Assembly (NCBI RefSeq): GCF_016801865.2
Contig: NC_068939.1
Location: forward strand, 92,090,879-92,154,878
From: Culex pipiens pallens
Lineage: Eukaryota; Arthropoda; Insecta; Diptera; Culicidae
Direction: 5' to 3'
DNA: 64,000 nucleotides
A program made the translations under genes and the position numbers. Of the stretch, positions 1 to 12,413 are shown piece after piece. The notes under the pieces were generated by a model. It made no database searches. It saw only the letters and a list, made by a program, of their open reading frames with translations, and was not told where the DNA came from. The stretch's first letter is position 1. Every line of letters starts with the position of its first letter.

Positions 1-246
1 GTCGGATAAAAAAATACAAAAATGAAAATTCTAAAAAAAATACCGATTTTGTGGAGAATTGCTCATATGGGTTCAAACGAAGCAAAATTTGTTATGCATT
101 CTCACATTATCAGAGTTATTTTTAAATAAAATTCTCGAATTTTCACAAAATACCGTATTTTTTGAAAGTACAGTCCAGACTCGATTATCCGAAGGCCTTG
201 GCGAAATTTCACTTCGGATAATCGAAACTTCGGATACCGTCATCTG

Positions 247-803
247 GGGCGAATCGGGACACAAGGGGTGAATTGGGACAGCTGATTTGATATTTTTGAG
301 TGGTTTCGGGTCTGATCATACCAACAAAATGTGTACATTAGGGTGCCCAGAAAAAAATTACTTCCTGCTCCACAAGCGGAAATCGGTTTTTGGGTCATTT
401 TAAGAATCTGTGCAAATTTTGGTTGAGATTAGCCTATTGATACCCGATCTTGAAGTTGGCGAAAAAAATGTTTTTCATACAAAAATGACTTTTTTAAATC
501 TCTTATAACTTTTCAGGATCAAGTTTTGCAGCTTTGATATGTTCTACAAAGTTGCAAAGCATTAAATTTCTAATAAGAACCTCACATTTGGGATTTTTTT
601 ACATACAAACCTCACCATCGAGTATCAACGATTTTGCGAGAGTCCTAAAAAGGTCAAGGAACAATATTCAGCTTGTGGAGCGAGGTTTCGAATATAAGTC
701 CCATATCCTGGGCACCCTAGTGTACATCCATTTCCAAATTTAAAACTTTTAACTGCTTTAAAACGTGCTGTCCCTATTCATATTGTAGTCCCGATTCGAC
801 CCA
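247..803. mobile_element. MITE-like repeat with CGAATCGGGAC inverted ends
   Basis: Left end GGGGCGAATCGGGACA and right end TAGTCCCGATTCGACCC are inverted, with further GGGACAGC/GCTGTCCC pairs inside. It hosts the 381-bp MITE. No clear TSD, so the boundaries are approximate. Flanking CTTCGGATAATCG sequence recurs near 63560. Confidence 0.5.
339..719. mobile_element. 381-bp hAT-like MITE, 8-bp TSD
   Basis: Ends TAGGGTGCCCAG and CTGGGCACCCTA are perfect inverted repeats, flanked by GTGTACAT (331-338 and 720-727). Non-coding. It is inserted in a GGGNCGAATCGGGAC-ended repeat (about 247-803). Confidence 0.88.
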
Positions 804-2483
804 CATGATGGTAATCAAAACACAAAAAAAATATATTTTTTCGCTGTCCTATTTTTGATTGTTGAGATAAAGTATGACCCATAAACTGCTCTAAAGTGAT
901 TTAGAAATAGCGGTTATAAAATATTGAAAAAAAAATTGCATTTTTTTTTTAATTTAAACGGGCCATTTTTTTTTTGGAAACACTAAGAGTTTCACAAAAT
1001 AGCGTATTTTTTCAAAAGTACTCAAATTTTAATAAAATAAAAAAGTTCTTTAAAAATCCTGTTTTGGGCTGGAATTGCTTTTATGACTCACTACTCAAAA
1101 CCTTCGGACGCCTGGAAATGGACAGAAACTTGCAACAGAGACCACAAAAGACCCGGGGGTCGTTTAAGTGGATTGCTTTGCTATTTTGCTTTCATAAAAA
1201 CATGACGAAGCTAAGTCTGAAACCCAATAAAATCACTGATGATTTCCGATTTTTTTTTCAATAATTTAACAAATAAAACAAATGCATAATTTGTTTCATG
1301 CTTTAATTATTTACCTGATTTTTTTTCAGGAGCTTCTTTAAAGCTTTCTTGATGTTTTACACATTTTCCCACTGTTCGTCCCCCGTCGTCTCTCGCCAAA
1401 GATTATGAAACCGGGCGACAATGGAATGTGTGAAGCTCGAGTGGAACGTGCTCCTTGGAATCCTTTTACAGGAATATTTCGTCGCCTAGATTGTGGTTTG
1501 CGCCCCCAAGCAACAAAACCAGCTCGCATCCCTAGATGACTCGCAGAAGGATGAGAAAAGTTAGGTTGAAAGGAAGAGTCGTCGCGTTCCGCATACCTTT
1601 CCCCACGTTGACTTCTGGTTGTTGTTTTAGTCTCACTCTTGATTTACACCCGGCAAAAGAGACAGATAGAAACGGTGCTCGGTTTGCCCCTTTGGCCTTT
1701 ACTCGACGTAATCCCGACAGGACGTGTGAGGACCAAACATACAAAAGCCATGAAAAATGGGTTTAATTAGGGCCAGTGTCGCAATCAGTGTCCACTTGTT
1801 GCGTTTTCGGGGGACTTCGTCTCAAACCAACCAAGTTCTGGCCAAGCGCTTCTCGGCGTCTCTGGGATATTAGCAAGGTCAAAGCGTTTTGAAGCACCCG
1901 CCTCCCCCATTCCGTCCAATCAAAATTGATTCGTTGGTAAACACACTCTTTTTGGTCCAGCGAGGCACTAGATTGGGTTCAATATAGAGCAGAGCGCTGT
2001 GATGGTCAACCCCTAGAGCAGCAGCAGCAGCAGCAAAAAAGAGTAGCTGGTCGCTAAATTGGAAATTCGTTTACCAATAGAGAAGAACACATAACTTTAT
2101 TGATTCATGCTTTGCCTCGAGCCCAAGATGTAGCGAGGGCAATCTGTGCCAATCTGTGGGTGTGGAAGAACAGAGTTGGGTGAAAAAGGCGTTTGGAATC
2201 TTTCAATTAGCTGTGGGAAACTTACAGAGGAACACATCGCTCTAGGAGAATGCGGTTCGGATAACCATTCAGATGGAATGTATTTGATTTGTTGTTGGTC
2301 TGTTATCATCTTGAGAGAATTTTTGTTTGTCTGCTCAACGAACTGGTCAAACTAAATCAAATAATAAAGAGCAAATAATTGATCACTTACACAACTACAC
2401 AAAATGTCGATTTTTGAATTTACCCTAAAAGTGTATACTATAACACAGAAACGCTGCAAAATATCAAAATTTCAAAAAAAAAA
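804..2483. other. Unassigned, partly GC-richer single-copy-like sequence
   Basis: AT-rich to about 1330, then more balanced sequence with a short CAG run (2021-2034, AGCAGCAGCAGCAGC). Frames of 60-76 codons occur on both strands. None has supporting features. Confidence 0.4.
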
Positions 2484-3196
2484 CTGACTTAATCCACCTA
2501 TGTGGTTGGAGCCTTCCTCACAACAATGGCTGCACACAAGTTTCATCTATTTTTTAGATCCGGCTTCCAAAAAGTACATCGATATCACTTAAGTGGCCAT
2601 ATCTCGAGACAGGGTTGCCAGATCTTCAATGTTTTGGGCTCGTTGGAAAGGTCTTTTGATAACCTAACCAACGATGGGTCGGATTATGGATCCGGTCAAA
2701 GTTTACATACATTTAAGTGAGATCCGGCTTCAAAAAAGTACATCAATATTACTTAAGAGGCCATATCTCGAGACAGGGTTGCCAGATCTTCAATGTTGTG
2801 GACTCGTTGAAAAGGTCTTTTGATAACCTAACCAACGATGGGTCGGATGGTGGATCCGAACATAGTTTACATACAGTTAAGTGAGATCCAAATATATGTG
2901 AAAACACATTTTTATACATAACTTTTGAACTACTTATTGAAACTTCAATCTGTATAAAACTCGATCTATGGGACCCTAAACCAAGTCGAATGCAACAAGT
3001 TCGGGTTAAATCGGTTCAGCCAGTGCCGAGAAACATGAGCTAGTTTGTTGGTCACATACATACATACACACACAGACATTTGTTCAGTTTTCGATTCTGA
3101 GTCGATATGTATACATGAAGGTGGGTCTACGACGTTTTAATACAAAGTTCATTTTTAGAGCAGGATTATAGCCTTACCTCAGTGAGGAAGGCAAAA
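2484..3196 (+). mobile_element. MITE-like repeat with internal tandem duplication, copy 1
   Basis: Runs from TTAATCCACCTATGTGGTTG to AGTGAGGAAGGC. GCCTTCCTCA near the left end pairs with TGAGGAAGGC at the right end. Inside, a unit of about 160 bp (AGATCCGGCTTC ... ACATTTAAGTG, including CCAACGATGGGTCGGAT) occurs twice in tandem. Copies also lie at 55637-56375 and (minus) 10330-11105. Confidence 0.7.
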
Positions 3197-3224
3197 AATC
3201 AAATTATTCGCTCTACAGCATTGT

Positions 3225-3400
3225 CTTGCCGTTCTCGATTACGAGATTCCTACTCGAAACTAGGTGTTCGAAGGCTTGATTGTTGAGGCAATTGCAAACC
3301 TCTTTTTACACCTTAGCTTCCATCCACCCCGGGATTCGAACTGACGACCTTTGGATTGTTAGTCCAACTGCCTACCAGCGACTCCACCGAGGCAGGAACC
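3225..3400 (-). mobile_element. tRNA-related SINE (Twin-like), single-headed copy
   Basis: On the minus strand a tRNA-like unit has box A-type TGGAGTCGCTGGTAGGC, an anticodon-arm-like TTGGACTAACAATCCAA, and box B-type AGTTCGAATCCCG. It is followed by GGAAGCTAAGGTGTAAAAAG and a 3' region shared with the 34550 copy. Only the second of the two tRNA-like units is present. Confidence 0.65.
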
Positions 3401-3631
3401 AAAAAATCATAACTCCGCGCCATTTCATCCGATTTTAGCTGTGTACATGTTAGGGTACCAAAAGTTGCGTATTCGTCATCGCTGAAATGTTCAAGTTATC
3501 GCAGTTTTAGTGGAAAAAGTCGATTTTTTCCCGTTTTCGTCATTTTCCCATTTTTGCGCGTGGCGCATCGAAAAACCCAGTTTTTATTTTCAAAAAATCG
3601 TGTCTCAGAGTATCGAAAACATAACTTCACC

Positions 3632-3877
3632 ATTTTTTGATATATAATGTAAAATTTTCCGAGGAATCCGATCAAAATATTTTCAGACAAAGGCTCTTTG
3701 GTCTCATGACCTTCAAAACAGCATTTTAAGTTTTCATACGACCTTTTCGAATGTTAAGCTAGATTTTTGAAACTTCTCACTATTTTTCCTAAATAACCAA
3801 ACTAATCACCTTTCTTTTGCGTCTAAGACAGCTAAAATCGGATGAAATGGCGCGGAGTTATGATTTTTTTGAAAAAT
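3632..3877 (+). repeat. Left 245-bp direct repeat flanking a GAGCAA palindrome
   Basis: Runs from CATTTTTTGATATATAATG to GATTTTTTTGAAAAAT. It is nearly identical and in the same orientation as 5582-5827 on the other side of the palindrome. Confidence 0.8.
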
Positions 3878-5570
3878 GAGCAATTCTCTACGAAATCGGT
3901 CTTTTTTTTCTTCAATTTTAATTTTTGTATTTTTTAATCTGACTGAAACTTTTTTGGTGCCTTTTGCATCATTGGTTTGTCCATATAATTTTCCATACAA
4001 ATTTGGCAGCTGTCCATACAAAAATTATGTATGAAAATTCAAAAATCTGCATCTTTTGAAGGAATTTTTTGATCGATTTGGTGTCTTCGGCAAAGTTGTA
4101 GGTATGGATACGGACTACACTGGAAAAAAATGATACAGGGTAAAAAAAAATTGGTGATTTTTTTATTTAACTTTTTATCCCTAAAACTTGATTTGCAAAA
4201 AAAAAACACTATTTTTATTTTTTTTTATTTTTTGATATGTTTTAGAGGACATCAAATGCCAACTTTTCAGAAATTTCCAGGTTGTGCAAAAAATCTTTGA
4301 GCGAGTTATGAATTTTTGAATCAATACGGATTTTTTTCAAAAATCGAAAAATTGGTCGCAAAAATTTTCGATGTAAAATCAAATTTCCAATCAAAGAGTA
4401 TTTTAGTGAAATTTTGATAAAGTGCACCGTTTTCAAGTTAAATCCATTTTTAGGTGACTTTTTTGAAAATTGTCGCAGTTTTTAATTTTTTTTAAATTAG
4501 TGCACATGTTTGCCCACCTTTGAAAAAAATATTTTTGAAAAGCTGAGAAAATTCTCTATATTTTGTACTTTTGAACTTTGTTGATACGACCCTTAGTTGC
4601 TGAGATATTGCCATGCAAAGGTTTAACAACAGGAAAATGGATGTTTTCCAAGTCCCATCCACACAACACACCATTTTCTAATGTCGATATCTCAGCAACT
4701 AATGGTCCGATTTTCAATGTTAAACTATGAAACATTCGTGAAATTTTCCGTTCTTTCGAAAAAAATATTTTTAAATTTTTTAAACCATGACTAACATTTT
4801 AAAAGGGCGTAATATAGAATGTTTGGTCCTTTTGAAATGTTAGTCTTGGTTTTAAAAAATTGGGCGTAATATAGAACGTTTGGTCCTTTTGAAATGTTAG
4901 TCTTGGTTTTAAAAAATTTGAAAATATTGTTTTCGAAAAGATCGGAAAACTTCACGAATGTTTCATGTTTTAACATTGTAAATCGGACCTATAGTTGCTG
5001 AGATATCGATATTAGAAAATGGTGGGTTGTTTGGGTGAGACTTAGAAAACATCCATTTTCCTGTTTTTAAACCTTTGCATGGCAATATCTCAGCAACTAA
5101 GGGTAGTATCAACAAAGTTCAAAAGTACAAAATATAGAGAATTTTCTCAGCTTTTCAAAAATATTTTTTTTCAAAAGTGGGCAAACATATGCACTAATTT
5201 AAAAAAAAAATGATAAACTGCGGCAATTTTCAAAAAAGTCACCTAAAAATGGATTTAACTTGAAAACGGTGCACTTTATCAAAATTTCACTAAAGTACTT
5301 TTTGATTGCAAATTTGATTTTACATCGAAAATTTTTGCGACCAATTTTTCGATTATTGAAAAAATCAGTATTGATTCAAAATTCATAACTCGCTCAAAGA
5401 TTTTTTGTACAACCTGGAAATTTCTGAAAAGTTGGTATTTGATGGAAAATTATTTGGACAAACTAATGATGCAAAATGGCTTCTTTGGGCATACCGAAGG
5501 CAACAAAAAAGTTTCAGTCGAATTAAAAAATACAAAAAAATCGAATGACCGAAATCTGGGAGAACTGCTC
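3878..5570. mobile_element. GAGCAA long-palindrome element, copy 1
   Basis: Starts GAGCAATTCTCTACGAAATC and ends GAGAACTGCTC, with the two halves inverted relative to each other (AAATGTTAGTCTTGGTTTTA, CTTGAAAACGGTGCACTTTA and TGCTGAGATAT occur in both senses). No matching 4-bp TSD. Instead it is flanked by 245-bp direct repeats (3632-3877 and 5582-5827). Non-coding. Confidence 0.75.
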
Positions 5571-5581
5571 ATTACTTAACC

Positions 5582-5827
5582 ATTTTTTGATATCTAATGT
5601 AAAATTTTCCGAGGAATCCGATAAAAATATTTTCAGACAAAGGCTCTTTGGTCCCAAGACCTTCAAAACAGCATTTTAAGTTTTCATACGACCTTTTCAA
5701 ATGTTAAGCTAGATTTTTGAAACTTCTTACTATTTTTCCTAAATAGCCAAACTAATCACCTTTCTTTTGCGTCTAAGACAGCTAAAATCGGATGAAATGG
5801 CGCGTAGTAATGATTTTTTTTTTGAAA
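5582..5827 (+). repeat. Right 245-bp direct repeat flanking a GAGCAA palindrome
   Basis: Same sequence as 3632-3877 with a few substitutions (GTCCCAAGACC against GTCTCATGACC). It continues into GCGGTTTTTGCG instead of GAGCAA. Confidence 0.8.
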
Positions 5828-8332
5828 AATGCGGTTTTTGCGAAAAATGACGAAAATTGCCATTTTTCGGACCACTCTAACACGGCGTATGTTAGGCGCA
5901 ATGGCCAAACAAAAGATACGGGTCTAATTATTTCGGCCAGAAAAATTTTGGGCCCGATCGGAGAACTTTTTTTTCGAATCATGCTGATTTCGTGGGGAAT
6001 TGCTGTATATTCAGTCCTCCTTGAGCTACCAATGCTCCACGGTCAAACGGAACGCATTTTTGCTTGCCAACCCAAAGGGCAGGGGATCGAACCCCAACGT
6101 GAGCTGCATGTTTTTCATTCTTTTCTAATTCAATGAGTTCAGAATTTTCTCGTTGGGAGCTAAGGACATCAAATCGATCAGAGAATTCCTTCTTAAGATA
6201 CAATGCTTTGAATGTTTTCCTAGCACTTTTCGATGGAGTCCCCAAATTTGTATGGAGACTTGTACGAAGATACTAATTACCAAATCAAGACCATAATCGT
6301 TTTCTGGATAAATATAGATTTCGAATATTTACATGCCATTTTTGTATGGACAACTGTCTAATTTTTATGGAAAACTTATGGACGAATCGATGACAAAAAA
6401 TGTCTTCTTTAGTCACAGTTTCAGGTAAATATTTTTTTTGCAAAAATAGCATTAAAAATAAAAAAAAAATCATAGAGAATGGCTCAGCCAACAAAATTGT
6501 ATGGAGCTTTGTAAAGGCGAGCTAATTATGCTATTTTTTGTTAAAATAAAAAAAAAATGCTGGCCACGTGATTCATGTACGATCCCCAACAGACGGTTCT
6601 AACTAAATTCATACCATTTCAATAACAAATACTGTTAAAATAACAAAAAGTGTTTTTTAATTTTTTCAGTTATCAGTTTAGTTAACTCTTCTTCAAAAAT
6701 AGTGCTTGTTGCTTGTTCTAGAAGTAGCAAACCTTGAATAAACCTCGCAGCTGAAACAAAACTAGAACGATGGTAAATAGTGCAAGCCAGCTAACCTGAG
6801 CACAACTGTGTAAATTAAAAAGCAGCTCGCCATAAAACGCACCACCCATGCCAGGATCCATATTCCGTTTCCGTTCGTTTGTTGGTTCCGGCGGAGGACC
6901 TCCAGCTGACACTTCATGAGTTTCTCCTTCACGGCCCAGTTAACCTGCTGGCTGTGTTGTTCCATATTTTATGAGCTCTCGCGCAGTCGACATTACTTTT
7001 AGTGAAATGATCTCACCCCGGGAGGGGTGGCCGGTTTCAGTACATGGCAATCTCGTCACGCACTGACACTTTGCAGAGCTTACAGAGTTCAGTGTTGGGA
7101 AAGGGAACTCACCATGCGGCTCCTTTCGAATGAAATCCCGCACATTTCCCACCACCGACTCAACTGTTGAGCTTCACACCCGGCGAGACCACGTGGATTA
7201 GCCAGCAGGACACATTTCCTTTGATTTTGGAGCTTCACCAGTGGGAAATGGGTAAATTGGGGAAAAGGGAAAATTACATTATTTACATTTGCACAGTTCC
7301 GGGGGCACGCAGAAAACGTAATAAAATGCCATTACCAATGCCTCCCGGTTTCCTGGCCCACGTTTGTTCTGTTCCGGTATGGCTTCTTGGACAAGAAGTT
7401 GGGGGGTGCGGGAACAATTTGATTGGGTCGTCGCTGGCATGCTGATTGAGTGGTACTACTCGGAAATCGTATTATCGTGTTTGGCTTGCTGACAGGGAAT
7501 TGGTTTTCGGTGGTAATATATTAAGTGGTTCCGTGGCCAGTCCGTCTCACTCTCGAATTCTGTATCCCTGAAAGGAATCATGCTGCGAAGTATCGCCAAT
7601 GCCTGTACCGTGAGGAGCGATTAATTTCTACGGTTCTAATTATAAATAGCCCACGCGAGCGAAAGGTCGAACCAAATGTAGTCTACAAATTGAAACAATG
7701 CAATCAATTGCTAGAACCGTTTAAGGTAGCATCAGCAATGTTGGTTCCATTAAAAAAAAGTCTACAAAATTTAACCAAATGCGTCACCACCTAAACAAAA
7801 GACGCACGGAAAAGGGTTACGTCTCGACTTATTTTAAAAAGCGTCAGACAGAAAAGGCTTTAAATAGACGAAAACTGATGGGATGTGTATCCCATATCGC
7901 CATATACAAACACAAATAAACAGCGCAGCTCAAAAATATAGCCCCTACAACGATAAACAACATTGTGCTACAACTCTGGTATCACGCCCGTAGATTGCAC
8001 ATATGTTCGACTTCTTTAGAAATAGACTTCACCTTTGGGACATGGTGGAAACTTACGCTCAGAAAGGAACAAAAAATAATAATTTTGTAGATTAGCTAGA
8101 TTTTATGATAGTGATAGCTTTTTTCTTGTTATTCCAGCTAGTTTTTGGACTATTTTAACTATTCTTTTTTGAATTATTTTCATAACATTCCATTGCTGCC
8201 TTCAAAGATCCGTTTTCTGCCATTCTTTAAAGTTTTTTTTGTTAGTTTAGGCAATTTTTCAATAATTTTATCAAGTTTTTTCTTATTTCCGATTGTGCCT
8301 TAAAAGCTGGTTCTATTTAACTGACTTGCTGT
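5828..8332. other. Unassigned region
   Basis: Repeat-like to about 6250 (a sequence with ACCACTCTAACACGGCGTA, related to parts of 18500 and 60120), and a box B-like GGTTCGATCCCC on the minus strand near 6090. From about 6830 to 7700 the sequence is less AT-rich and looks single-copy, with no supported exon. Confidence 0.4.
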
Positions 8333-9372
8333 AAAAATACAAAAATACAAAAATAAAAAATACAAATATACAAATATACAAAAATACAAAAACACAAAAA
8401 TACAAAAATACAAAAATACAAAAATACAAAAATACAAAAATACAAAAATACAAAAATACAAAAATACAAAAATACAAAAATACAAAAATACAAAAATACA
8501 AAAATACAAAAATACAAAAATACAAAAATACAAAAATACAAAAATACAAAAATACAAAAATACAAAAATACAAAAATACAAAAATACAAAAATACAAAAA
8601 TACAAAAATACAAAAATACAAAAATACAAAAATACAAAAATACAAAAATACAAAAATACAAAAATACAAAAATACAAAAATACAAAAATACAAAAATACA
8701 AAAATACAAAAATACAAAAATACAAAAATACAAAAATACAAAAATACAAAAATACAAAAATACAAAAATACAAAAATACAAAAATACAAAAATACAAAAA
8801 TACAAAAATACAAAAATACAAAAATACAAAAATACAAAAATACAAAAATACAAAAATACAAAAATACAAAAATACAAAAATACAAAAATACAAAAATACA
8901 AAAATCCAAAAATACAAAAATACAAAAATACAAAAATACAAAAATACAAAAATACAAAAATACAAAAATACAAAAATACAAAAATACAAAAATACAAAAA
9001 TACAAAAATACAAAAATACAAAAATACAAAAATAAAAAAATACAAAAATACAAAAATACAAAAATACAAAAATACAAAAATACAAAAATACAAAAATACA
9101 AAAATACAAAAATACAAAAATACAAAAATACAAAAATACAAAAATACAAAAATACAGAAATACAAAAATACAAAAATACAAAAATACAAAAATACAAAAA
9201 TACAAAAATACAAAAATACAAAAATACAAAAATACAAAAATACAAAAATACAAAAAAAAATACAAAAATACAAAAATAAAAAATACAAAAAAAAAAATAC
9301 AAAAATAAACAAATACAAAAATACATCAATACATAAATACATAAATACAAAAATACAAAACTACAAAAAAAA
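8333..9372. repeat. 8-bp tandem repeat (TACAAAAA)n, about 1 kb
   Basis: About 125 tandem copies of TACAAAAA, nearly perfect from 8400 to 9250 with isolated variants (TCCAAAAA near 8904) and decayed edges. Because 8 is not a multiple of 3 and the unit has no stop in any phase, all three minus-strand frames stay open and read repeats of FLYFCIFV. That is an artefact of the repeat and not a gene. Confidence 0.97.
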
Positions 9373-9499
9373 AGTTCAAGATGGTATGTCAGAGACATAA
9401 CCGAAAGACATAGGACAAAACAATTTGAATGTGTTTTTGGATTGCTAGTGAAATATGGAATAAGATTATTTTATTTTGTTTCATAGATTTGTCGGCAAA

Positions 9500-9725
9500 A
9501 CTGTCATAAATGTTCTCCCAAGGTGAACCTTCCATGAGGGCACCGGCAACTCCAGGTTGTGGCCACTACGGTCGGAATGTCAATTTTCATGTACAGTATC
9601 AAAAACCATGAATTTTATTGCTACAACTAGTATGGTTCTGTAAATGTCCCCCCAGGCCCCGAAGGAACCTGCACCGGCCACTCCAGGTTTTTTCCACCAC
9701 AGTCTAATTGGCCATTTTTCATGAG
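9500..9725 (+). repeat. Short tandem duplication (ACTCCAGGTT repeat)
   Basis: Two related units of about 140 bp: CACCGGCAACTCCAGGTTGT ... TTTTCATG and CACCGGCCACTCCAGGTTTT ... TTTTTCATG. Confidence 0.6.
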
Positions 9726-9890
9726 AACCGCCGCATCATAGTGACTTCAACGCGGTCCGCTTCGCTCGAATTTCCTCCTTCTGCTGCCGGTGGTTCTTCC
9801 TTCTGGTTGCTGGTCCTCTTCTTCTATTGGCCGCTGCTGCTGCTGCTCCGCGCCGGCTCGACGTGCACAGTTCGAGTGCTCGTTCCAAAG

Positions 9891-9988
9891 TGACTTGCTT
9901 TTGCGAAATTTTCTGCTTAAATAGCGGCACAGCCGCAGAACGGCACAAAAGGGGCGCGGTCTCGAATGCATACGCTCGCTCTGATTGG
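9891..9988 (-). promoter_or_regulatory. CCAAT/TATA/initiator promoter-like block, no coding sequence seen
   Basis: Reading the minus strand: GACCAATCAGAG (CCAAT box, about 9989-9980), a GC-rich stretch, CTATTTAAG (TATA-type, 9924-9916), then GTCACTTTGG with a possible start A near 9891, about 32 bases after the TATA. A GC-rich leader with CAG/CTG runs follows to about 9740. The layout resembles compact histone-type RNA polymerase II promoters, but no histone or other recognisable ORF follows within the leader. Confidence 0.4.
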
Positions 9989-10329
9989 TCATCTGTCCGA
10001 TTTGTACTGAAAAATTACTCATTTTGATTGCATGTTTTAAGTGCTTTAACTATGTTTAGTCAAACTATCTATGTAGTTAAACGATAACTGAAGTCTTCCT
10101 CTTTCGATTGGTGGTCCAACCTGGATTTGGATTGATTCACAGGGAAAATAGATATAAGCGTTCAAAATGTCCCCTTTTTTAACGCTTAAAGTGACACTTT
10201 GGATCGAATTTCTGAACTGGCCCCCCAATATAGTAAGTAGAGACATAGTCCTATGTCAACAGTCCAAAAAAATTTATGTTTCAGAAAATGCTCGCATGTT
10301 TGCAATACCCTTTTGATACAATTTTGTAT

Positions 10330-11105
10330 TTTGTGGCCCGAACCTGTTGCATTCTACTTGGTTTAGGGTCCCATAGATCGAGTTTTATACAGATTGAAGT
10401 TTCGATAAGTAGTTTAAAAGTTATGTAAAAAAATGACAATGTTTTCACGAGAAGACTTCCATCATTGTCATGATTTTTCCTTCAAAGATATAAATTTTAC
10501 GTCGCTTTCAATATTTTGACAAAATTCCTTCAACAAGTTGTTTAGAATAGTGCCCTACACATGCTGATTCCTTTTGGTAACGATTATTCCATTCCTTGTT
10601 AAGTTATGGAAATCGTCATTAATCAATGATTGCTAACTAGGACGTCAATGACTGTGCCAAAAAATTATATAAATTTTGAAGCACAATTGATTTAGATCAA
10701 AAATTCCTTCAGTGGCTTCAAGAAGGCAACAACCGGCACATGCTGATTCCTTTTGGTGCTGAAATTCGTAAAATGGAATTTAATGCACAATTTTTTATAG
10801 TGATGATTAATTTTCTTCGAAAATGATCAACGGCTTCACCTTTCACATATATCCGGATCTCACTTAAATGTATGTAAACTATGTCCGGATCCACCATCCG
10901 ACCCATCGTTAGTTAGGTTATCAAAAGACCTTTCAAACGAGTCCAAAACATTGATGATCTGGCAACTCTGTCTCGAGATTTGACCACTTAAGTGATATTT
11001 AAATACTTTTTTATTCCAGATCTAAAAAATAGATGAAATTTGTGTACAGCTACTGTTGGTAATGAGTGAGGAAGGCTCCAACCACATAGGTGGTTTAAGT
11101 TAGTT
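10330..11105 (-). mobile_element. MITE-like repeat, copy 3 (reverse, degraded)
   Basis: Contains GTTGCATTCTACTTGG, ATCCACCATCCGACCCATCG and ends GGCTCCAACCACATAGGTGG, the reverse of the 2484 copy. The interior around 10440-10840 has a different filler, so the copy is rearranged. Confidence 0.6.
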
Positions 11106-12244
11106 TTTTTCCTTCTTAAAAGTTGACTTAATTCAGAAAACAATTATAGCAGGACTAAAAGCAGTGTTGCCACATATGATAAAATCATTATTTGCGGCAA
11201 ATTTGAAAGCGTGACTAATATTTTTAGTTCATTTGAATTTTTAGCTGAAAATTCGAGAATGCAAACGAATAGCTTGATTTTAACGATAAATTAGCAATTG
11301 TACAAAATTTTTCTATCAATTTTTTTAACAACTTGTAGACACCATGTCGAGGGGCACGCTTTCGTGCTGTGCAAGCTCAAGGCGTAGTTTTGTGGGCTTT
11401 CATTCGATTTGTCTAAATTTACGAGACCTTGCCGGTAGCGCGGAAGACGAATGTTCTCTTTTCCTACCCAACCTTCCAACTTTGACGGTACCAACACATG
11501 ACTGAACAAGGAATAAAGCTGAAGGCTAGAAAATCTCAAAAGCTGTAGCGAGGTTGTCGGCGCACAACCACAAACACACACACACAGTCACCAGCTGCCA
11601 GCTGATTTCCGGCTGTTTTGGCCAGACTGGAAAAAAGATTTGTTTTCGATTTCCACCGCGCCCCCACCCCCAAACCAGACATATATTTGCGAGTACGGCG
11701 AGTGCGTGATGTTTGCTGGCTTCCCGCCGTGATTCAATTTCTCAAAGTTCATTACGCACGCGATCGACACACGACTCGAACTGCTCTGGATGGCAGGGGT
11801 TCTTGGGAGCTTTTGTTCAAAACATGAGAAAATGGGATTAATTGATGCCAACAAATATCAAAGAATTTTATTTATTGATATCTGAGTAAAAAAATCAATA
11901 CACAAGGTTTAATGGCCTCGGAATTTGGCTTCCAAACCATTCTGAAATAAGTCATTAAAAGCAGCGCGAGAATTGAGGTAAGCTGCATCAGCTATTTGTA
12001 AGTCTGATGCAAACTATACTTTACCATAATTTCGCTGCCGGCTATAGAGCTGGATGAAAGTTTTCCGACCAATTTGATCTGTATGCACTGTATTCGGATG
12101 ATTGCATTGTGGAAACAGGAATCGGTTTACCGGTGCGTCGAGGGTAAATATTCAGAAAGCTCATTCAGGATTTGAAGTACCACACGTCTCCATGGAAATT
12201 GATTTGTTTCATGGCAACTGGGATGCCAGTAGACAACGACAGGG
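11106..12244. other. Unassigned region with short CA run
   Basis: Contains a (CA)n tract at 11572-11586. A GC-richer block (11340-11830) is open on both strands for 70-96 codons, with nothing recognised. Confidence 0.4.
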
Positions 12245-12399
12245 AATTCTTCATGTAAACTAATGTCAAAAACAAAAACAATGACTTTTATATCCCGCCG
12301 TTTGACTTGTGGGCTGGGGTCATCCCGCCAAACAAATCTTAGTAAACTTGGGGTTGCGATGGGAAAAATCATGCCAAACATGTTCAGTTTATTGTTTTG
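12245..12399 (+). repeat. Left arm of an inverted duplication
   Basis: About 150 bp, highly similar to the reverse complement of 14051-14201 (TTTGACTTGTGGGCTGGGGT; GGGTTGCGATGGGAAAAATC). Sequence beyond the arm also shows weaker protein-level similarity (LEVRFGCGISAENL against LEIPLGLNCGIGISADHF on the opposite strand of the right arm). Confidence 0.8.
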
Positions 12400-12413
12400 G
12401 ACGGATTATTATT

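Noticed and set aside
8300..9398. Three overlapping 320-360-codon minus-strand ORFs rich in Phe/Tyr/Cys/Ile/Val/Leu
   Set aside because: They are the three phases of an 8-bp tandem repeat that lacks stops. No gene.
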